Assembly: GCA_948146395.1 (NCBI GenBank)
Contig: OX411545.1
Span: forward strand, 15,985,526-16,049,525
Length of the DNA: 64,000 bases
DNA from: Fragum whitleyi
Taxonomy: Eukaryota; Mollusca; Bivalvia; Cardiida; Cardiidae
Direction: 5' to 3'
Positions 58,073 to 64,000 of this stretch are shown here, piece by piece. Every line of letters starts with the position of its first letter. Within the stretch, counting starts at the first letter, position 1. The notes beneath the pieces are model-generated. The model had not been told where the DNA came from and did not search any database. It saw nothing but the letters and a program-made list of their open reading frames with translations. A program made the position numbers and the translations under genes.

Positions 58073-58250
58073 TGACAGTTTGGGTCCCTCTCCCCATTAA
58101 TGACAATAACAAAACATGTTCCACCATTCTGACAATTTGTTCTGTTTTTCTCGTCGTCATTACAAGGGAGGTTTCTATCATCCGTGCCGTTCACGCTGGC
58201 TTCGGTTGTGGTGGGAGGAGCTGGTGTAGACGGGACTCGACCACAACCCT
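58073..58250 (-). CDS. EGF-family membrane ligand, linker and first half of EGF domain
   Basis: A 178-nt internal exon on the minus strand. The acceptor is ACTCTGTTTCAG at 58251; the donor is TGTCA|GTAAGTTGG. The first two bases complete a codon from an unseen upstream exon. The 58 full codons read GCGRVPSTPAPPTTTEASVN, a Pro/Thr-rich linker with possible O-glycosylation and an N-linked site (NGT), then cysteines 1-4 of an EGF domain with the segment CQNGGTCFVIVINGERDPNC. The last codon is split between cysteines 4 and 5, phase 2, as in vertebrate neuregulins and other ErbB ligands. That shared intron position is the reason to prefer an ErbB ligand over Notch-type EGF repeats. The signal peptide and 5' exons are not in the window. 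Confidence 0.92.
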
Positions 58251-58366
58251 CTGAAACAGAGTTTTGCGTGTTTAAGTGACATACACAAGTTTACTGTTAA
58301 ATTCTATTGAACACCAATCTATAATATGAATACCCCGAAAGTTTTGATATATGACGAACCCGTTTA

Positions 58367-58428
58367 CACTAGCCTCAGTAAAAGTGTGAGGAGCCGGTGT
58401 AGACAGGACTTGCCTGTAACGAAGTATA
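58367..58428 (-). pseudogene. decayed duplicate of the linker exon
   Basis: The minus strand reads, after an AG at about 58429, codons for QVLSTPAPHTFTEASVNG, closely matching VPSTPAPPTTTEASVNG of the exon at 58073-58250. The EGF cysteines are not present; the match ends at GFV. It sits 117 bp upstream (in gene sense) of the working exon, so it looks like a tandem partial duplication now out of use, although a cryptic or alternative linker exon is not excluded. Confidence 0.7.
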
Positions 58429-58439
58429 ATACGTAGGAG

Positions 58440-59845
58440 ATTTATATATTACTTGATTTTTTTTCGGAAACAATGAGCCTTCTTGGTCCGCAAGATTGTT
58501 CACCCGAGTTTGTAAGGAACTTTTCAATTCATATTTCGATTTGCCTTAATATAAAAAATTTCCATTTACAAATGGTTACATGTGTTGCTGGAATCATTTC
58601 TTAATAAGTATTAAGTATATTGAGCCGAAATTGAGGTCCCTTGGTTGTTAACAAAATGTTATTCAAACGACTTTCACTTGTTTTCAATGGACAAATTCCG
58701 TTTTCAATAGGCTTAACAATGTGATCAGACAGTCATGTTCGTAAAGGTTCGTGGTGGTCGCATGATCTTCGCTATTTAAGCCTTTTATTTCTCGTGTTTC
58801 AACCATTTTCATCCTTGTAATGGCAAAAACATTCTTAACAAGGTTCTTGAAGATAGGGCCGTCAAGACGGGTTACATATAACGTACACAGGTCATTCAAT
58901 ACTCATAAAAGCTAATAAAATCGATCTTTGATTTGTTCAAAGCTTATATAGGTTTCAATTGCACCATGAATTATATTTTTGTTTCCATGGAGTTTCGAAA
59001 CGTAAAATCGTTATCACATTTATGTTTGAATATGCATACATGAAAGTCGTTGAGGAAAAATCTTTTCATCTTTGTTTAATATCATGTTAAGGATTGTAGA
59101 GACTTTTTGGTGTCATGGTCGTTGCAAACATGCAGTGTTATTCTTTCGATAGAAGATTAGAAGATTTGTGTCTCTGCATTACAAAAATATCGACAAGGAA
59201 ATTTCTCAGATTGTTCAATCCTCACATTTCAAACAGGGAAATTAAAACAATCTTTTTCAAATAAGGCAATTAGACACTATCTCTGCAAATATTCCACCAC
59301 TGTGACTTTGGTAAAATAAACAATTCATGCTAATTGGCATATAAATTAGCGATACATCCTTGAAACATGACCTTGAACTCACAACAAAACCTATATTTAA
59401 CTCATAGCTTTACTGCCCCTGAAAATACAACTTTAGTTGTTTAATCAATGAAAGATAAATGCATTAAATTTTATAAGATGAATTGTCTTCTACATGATCA
59501 TAGATACATGTTTAAATATGAATGTCCAGGTTTAATTCTTGACACTAATCAAAAAAGAAAAATCCTTGGTTTTCACTTTTCACATCTCTGTTTTGGCCAG
59601 ACGAGATCGATAAAACAATCACTCCTAGCTTTCACCTTATTCATATAAATACCGTAAACATTCTTGTAGACGCATAGGTATTTACAACATATTGTCAACT
59701 TTTCTTTTTTGGAGGACCTTTGCCTTTATTGTGGCTATCATTTGCTATTAAATAATGGCAAAAAGAGATGTTTCTACTAACATTAGAATAATCAGAAAGG
59801 TCTTTCCATAGGCCATCATTGCTAGCCACTAGTTGTAATTCAGCT
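58440..59845. other. no recognised feature
   Basis: A 71-codon minus frame (58899-58684) and a plus frame at 59448-59648 have no known motif. AGATCGATAAAACAATC near 59600 recurs near 62447 as a short repeat. Confidence 0.4.
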
Positions 59846-59848
59846 TTT

Positions 59849-60155
59849 GGAGTTTGATTTGATTTAATTTTAATTTGAATTGGGGTTTTACGTCGCTTTC
59901 AACAATCTCTCAGTTATATCGCGACGACTGGAGCACCTAACGATGGATTCCTGGTATTTCTCACACCAGTACTACCACCACATCCCTTTCCTAGCCTCCA
60001 GTTGCTATTCCACATAGGCTTACGATTATCTACCCATTGGTGGAAGACAAATGTCGGAAAGGATAAGAGCCGCGGCCAGGGATCGAACCCGTGCGAATGT
60101 AGACCCCTGGATAAGAAGTCCGGCGCGCTACCAACTGCGCTATTGCCGCGGCTAC
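59849..60155 (-). mobile_element. full-length tRNA-derived SINE
   Basis: Minus strand: the head GCCGCGGCAATAGCGCAGTT GGTAGCGC has a perfect 7-bp acceptor pair (60146-60152 with 60069-60075), an A box and the B box GGGTTCGATCCC. Three extra bases before the D arm and a long variable region show it is not a functional tRNA. The body includes CCACCAATGGGTAGATAATC and AGAAATACCAGGAATCCATC, and the tail is AT-rich repeats (CAAATTAAAATTAAATC). Related copies: 30996, 61862 and fragment 28925. Confidence 0.85.
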
Positions 60156-60169
60156 TTTTGGAGTTTGTC

Positions 60170-61800
60170 TCGCTGACTGGTAATTTGAAAATGTCTTGAT
60201 CCCTATCCTGCTGAATCTATATTTGTTTTAAACAAATTCCCAATTTTTGGGATCTAGACTGCACAGAATGTTATTAGTTGACAACAGGTAGTGTAAGATA
60301 TAGCTGAACGTCTGTTAACTATTTCTTTGGGCATTTGGATACATAATACTTTTTGTTGTTGTTTTGTTTCCTATAAGTGCGATAGGCCAAATTCCCAAAA
60401 GTGAACATTCCGAAAGTAAGATTGTGTTCCCAGGAATGAAATTAAAGTACTGAAAGTATTGAAAGCTAGCAGAGCATAGATATTTTAGTAATCTTCCTTT
60501 TAAAAAAATATTCTGATATAAAATCAGGATTGAAATAAAACGAGGAGATAAAAAAAACATACTTTCGAATGAGTTCTTATATGAATATAGTTCATCCAAG
60601 TGATGGTACAATGTATTGTGACATTGTGCATTGTGACAATTCTGGTCACGTTAAGTCATTACTTTGCACACAAGTGATATTCTTGAAAATCCTTATTCCA
60701 ATACACAATACAACCATGAGTCTGAAAAATTTCTCAAAAATCCTGATTTTTTCTTACATTTTTTCTATTCAAATGTTCTCATTTTCTTATTGAGTCCCCT
60801 TTCTGACATAAAAAGTATTCTGGTCATTGTTCGTCACGGGTGAGCCAAATTTTCATGTCCCTACGTTTGTATTTTCTGATGAACTTTGCTTTTTTAGAAG
60901 GTTTTATCATTTTGACTAATATACTGAACAAGTTTCATCATAAATGCGCTAAATGTATGACCCTTAGAATATAAACAAAGAAATTGTCAACGGAAATCCT
61001 TTCCTGGTGTTTTCATATGGAATGTTTCAAATCTTAATTCATACGGTTCCTCTTAATGACCTGACAAACATAACTATCCAATACTCATGAATTGTCGCCG
61101 TCGCCCCTATGATATGAACACTAAAGAGAGTTGATGACAAACGACGTACGAGGGATATCTAATGATCACTCAGCTCCCCATAAGCCCGATTCTCCTTACG
61201 AGCTTAAAGTATGAGGGAGTGAAACTGCAGACATAGGTATGCAACATTACGGGAGAACTACTTTTTATGGCGAAATCATTCATTGATTTAAGTGCCAAAG
61301 ATAGTTTGCACTCAAAATTTGGTATGTTAACTAAAGCCAACAAAGCTAAAAAGGTTATAATCAATAATGTTCATGATGGTCAAATAATATGTAAATACAA
61401 ATAAAAGCAATAGAGTTCTAGACTTTAAACGTTATTCCTGGAGTAAAATATCATTTTAATACATGGTCCTTCATAAATCGTTGACATTCATCTAGATTCA
61501 TTGCACGGAAAGGTTCCCTGATGACTGTAAAACATTAGACATTCTGAGATACTTTAAAATAGACAAAAAGTTGTATACGGGGAATATAACATAGACATAC
61601 CAAAATTAAAGAATTATCAAATTGCAACAGTATAACTAAAGTTAAAGTGAACATTACGACTATGCCCATGGTTGGTCCCTTGATTGAATATTTTATGCAA
61701 TCGGCAATTGAGGTAAAATCAAGTTTTTCTTGATTTTAAAAAATCTTAGGCAAAATTTTAAAACCACTCCCCACTTAAAGCTCGGCCAATATGTTGTGTG
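60170..61800. other. no recognised feature
   Basis: The minus frame 61364-61170 begins MIITFLALLALVNIPNFEC, which looks like a signal peptide, but continues into sequence without a known domain. No splice-flanked exon for the EGF gene was found here. Confidence 0.4.
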
Positions 61801-61807
61801 TGTGTGG

Positions 61808-61831
61808 TTTTTTTTTTTTTTTTTTTTTTTT
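61808..61831. repeat. T homopolymer, 24 nt
   Basis: Uninterrupted T run followed by (GTT)n-like and TGTG sequence. Confidence 0.95.
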
Positions 61832-61861
61832 GGTTGTTGTTGTTGTTTGTGCGTTTGTGTG

Positions 61862-62052
61862 TGATGTTTAAACCGCTTTTTACAATATTTCAATCACGTC
61901 GCTACAGCTTGAGTATCTAAGAATCGATCCCTGATATTTCTTGCACAAGTACATAGTACCATTAAATTCTTTTATAGCCTCCAGCTGCTATCCCATTTAG
62001 TTTTACGATTATCAACCCATTGGTTAGAGACAAATTGGGATCGAGGCAATAA
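61862..62052 (-). mobile_element. diverged SINE copy, head lost
   Basis: TAAACCGCTTTTTACAATAT TTC, CGATCCCTGATATTTCTTGC and CCAGCTGCTATCCCATTTAG, then ACCCATTGGTTAGAGACAAA, follow the order of the SINE at 59849 on the same strand. The tRNA-like head is missing beyond 62052. Confidence 0.78.
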
Positions 62053-62568
62053 CCTGAAAATTGACAAAACGATGCACGACCGGTTGTGGCTTTCTGCCTA
62101 AAGCAACTAGAGGAAATGATTATAACAATCAAGGAACTTCGTCTTCCAGTTTATAATACCTTGGAGGGAGGGTGAGGGGAAGTTAAACTTTCATGAAACT
62201 TTTTCTGCTATTTCATTTTTTTCATAAGTACTAGAACGTTTGCCGTATTAAAAATCAAGTAATTTAAGAAGTTATTTAAAGACGCAATAGCCCATTCCAT
62301 AATCTAAAGATTATTTGTTTTAATTTTATTTTTCTAAAGAATGACATTCTTTGGTGTTGAAACGGTGTCTGCATCACATTTTGATCACACTGTAGGGTCT
62401 GCACAATTGACAAAAGGTGTAAAAGACCATATCCTTGTCCAGACAAAATCGATAAAACAATCTTCTGATTTTTCGGATAGTAGATTTCACACATTACTCT
62501 TACATAACACTTTCCCTGACTTTAATTATCACTTGATTACTACCACTTGGTTATCCTCGAATTACCTC

Positions 62569-62570
<2 letters not shown>

Positions 62571-62601
<31 letters not shown>
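62571..62601. repeat. T homopolymer, 31 nt
   Basis: Uninterrupted T run, then TGTTTTTGTTTTG. Confidence 0.95.
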
Positions 62602-62602
<1 letters not shown>

Positions 62603-62699
62603 TTTTTGTTTTGAAAGGATTTATGATTAATTTATCTCTGCAAAGAGTTTGAAAGGAAAAATGACGAACACATCAATTCCTCAACCCATTCCCAAAAAG

Positions 62700-63448
62700 T
62701 CCCAAATTTTGACACTCATAAAAAAACTCTAGAAGCCTCTGTATAAATGAACAAACCATTTTCCCATTTTTTAAAGAGTTAATCCTTGGGACCTTGCTAA
62801 CATTCTGAGCAAGTTTTATAAAGATTGGGCGATAATTGTGGTCTCTAGAGTGTAAACAAGAAAATGGCCATTTCCCATTTTATGGCATGAATTCTTTCGA
62901 TTTTCAATAGGGTTCATCCTTGTGACCTGGCCATTAATCTGACTAAGTTTCATAAAGAGTGGACACTATTTCTGGCCTCTAGAGTGTAAACAAAAAATGT
63001 TACTAACAATTTTCAATAGAGTTAATCCTTGTGACCATGCCATCATTCTGACTACGTTTCGTGAAGATCGGGCCATAACTGTGGCCTCTAGAGTGTAAAC
63101 AAGAAAATTGTCATTAATGCCCCTTTTCACATTTAATGGCATGAACTCTTTCCATTTTCAATAGGATTCATCCTTGTGACTTGGCTTACATTCTGACCAA
63201 GTTTCATAAAGATTGGGCCATATTTGTCGCCTTAAGAGTGTAAACAAGAAAGTTGTCATTAAGGCCCTTTTTCCCCATCATATGGCATGGATCCTTCCCA
63301 TTTTCCATAGGGTTAATCCTTGTGACCTTGCCAACATTCTGACCAAGTTTAATGAATAGTGGACAATATTTGTGGCCACTAGAGTGTTATACTTAAATCA
63401 TTGACGCCGAACGAAAGATGACACACCACGATGTGCTCAGGTGAGCTA
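62700..63448 (+). mobile_element. pearl-like element, family B, head lost
   Basis: Five irregular monomers (about 110-160 bp) carry CATCCTTGTGACCTGGC, ATTCTGACCAAGTTTCATAA and TGTGGCCTCTAGAGTGTAAA. The tail ACGCCGAACGAAAGATGAC then GATGTGCTCAGGTGAGCTAAAA matches the tail at 33346. The head hairpin is not recognisable before 62700. Confidence 0.82.
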
Positions 63449-63449
63449 A

Positions 63450-64000
63450 AAACATGAGTAATGTACCTTAATGGTTTATAAGACTAACTGCATGATGGGA
63501 ACAAGTCTATCAGGAAAGTGTACACTAGAGGTGCTTCAGGACCCAAAGAGCTCAATAGGCCTGAATCAACTGTTGTGTTTTTCAATGAACAATGATAGGT
63601 ATAGTTCGTTTGACTTCTATATGGACCATCATTTCGCAGAAAATCTCAGAATTGAATTAATGAATCGTATTTTTTTGTCATATCATATATTCCATCTAAA
63701 TCCATGACGAATCTTGTTTTTCAGAATTTTTGAATGTAAAAAAATGATTTTGTCCGTCCGTCATGTTTACTTCCAGCCTTTCATACCTTTTTGTGTCTGT
63801 AATAAACGGAGCAGCGACTTGCCCAACCAAAATAAGTTCTGATTTGCATAGGGGCCGAGTCAAAAGTTTATGATTTTAAGTGAGTCGTTTTGGTATAGAT
63901 TCGAGTATTTTTATAAAAATGATTTGGTGGAAGATTTTAGGATATCAAATCTGAGTGTATTTTCTCTTTGTTTAAAAACCATTTGGCCAGATAAATTATA
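63450..64000. other. no recognised feature to window end
   Basis: The 78-codon plus frame 63471-63707 has no known domain. No exon of the EGF gene was identified. Confidence 0.4.

Noticed and set aside
60069..60152. Functional tRNA gene on the minus strand
   Set aside because: The acceptor stem pairs perfectly, but the spacing before the D arm and the variable region are wrong and it is joined to a SINE body; related copies exist.
61170..61364. Signal-peptide-like start (MIITFLALLALVNI) as the first exon of the EGF gene
   Set aside because: No donor in a compatible phase was found after it, and the rest of the frame lacks a recognisable domain.

Overview
This is a eukaryotic, AT-rich, repeat-dense window, most likely from a bivalve mollusc. 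That assignment rests on several non-autonomous elements with internal tandem monomers of about 150-165 bp ending in hairpins, which resemble the 'pearl'-type elements of bivalves (Helentron-like), and on tRNA-derived SINEs and many MITEs. No bacterial operon, rRNA, CRISPR array or intact transposon gene was found. Repeat family labels used here (M1, M2, M5, M6, T3, HP, pearl-like A/B/D/E) are local names, not database names.

Host gene. Four exons on the minus strand fit one gene with matching splice signals and reading phase: 58250-58073, 53658-53597, 42620-42518 and 34339-34252. Together they encode a Ser/Thr/Pro-rich linker, a complete six-cysteine EGF domain, a short stalk, one membrane-spanning helix and a basic cytoplasmic start. 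The EGF domain is interrupted between its fourth and fifth cysteines, the intron position typical of ErbB ligands (neuregulin, TGF-alpha, Spitz/Vein relatives). The signal peptide and first exons should lie beyond 64000. The rest of the cytoplasmic tail was not identified and may lie below 34252 or beyond position 1. The gene therefore spans at least 24 kb, with introns of about 8.2, 11.0 and 4.4 kb filled with repeats.

Layout. 1-2.7 kb: a 52-bp minisatellite, an M1 MITE and the broken 3' end of a jockey-like LINE. 3-9.6 kb: a degenerate pearl-like block, a tRNA-like SINE head, M1 with an ATTC microsatellite, M2, a dead Tc1-like element, two CpG-rich patches and fragments. 10.8-12.3 kb: the long copy of the T3 family, with a near-perfect 47-bp-arm palindrome. 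13.7-16.4 kb: pearl-like A, degraded pearl-like B and a TTAA-flanked element with 290-bp inverted repeats. 20-26 kb: SINE, three M1 copies, M5, a solo arm of the 15.4-kb element and an element with a perfect 37-bp-arm hairpin. 27-36.9 kb: HP and M6 palindromic MITEs, SINEs (one split by a Harbinger-like MITE), M2, pearl-like B nested in another element, coding exon, T3, a duplicated M1 and pearl-like A. 37.7-40.1 kb: a mariner-ended element with another element nested in it. 40.3-53.1 kb: pearl-like fragments, coding exon, HP, M6, T3, pearl-like D, a piggyBac-like MITE and an exact 161-bp array. 53.6-58.4 kb: two EGF-domain exons and a decayed partial exon duplicate. 58.4-64 kb: SINEs, homopolymers and pearl-like B.

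All alignments were made by eye. Element ends are approximate except where target-site duplications are stated. Most open frames in the window are chance frames through repeats.
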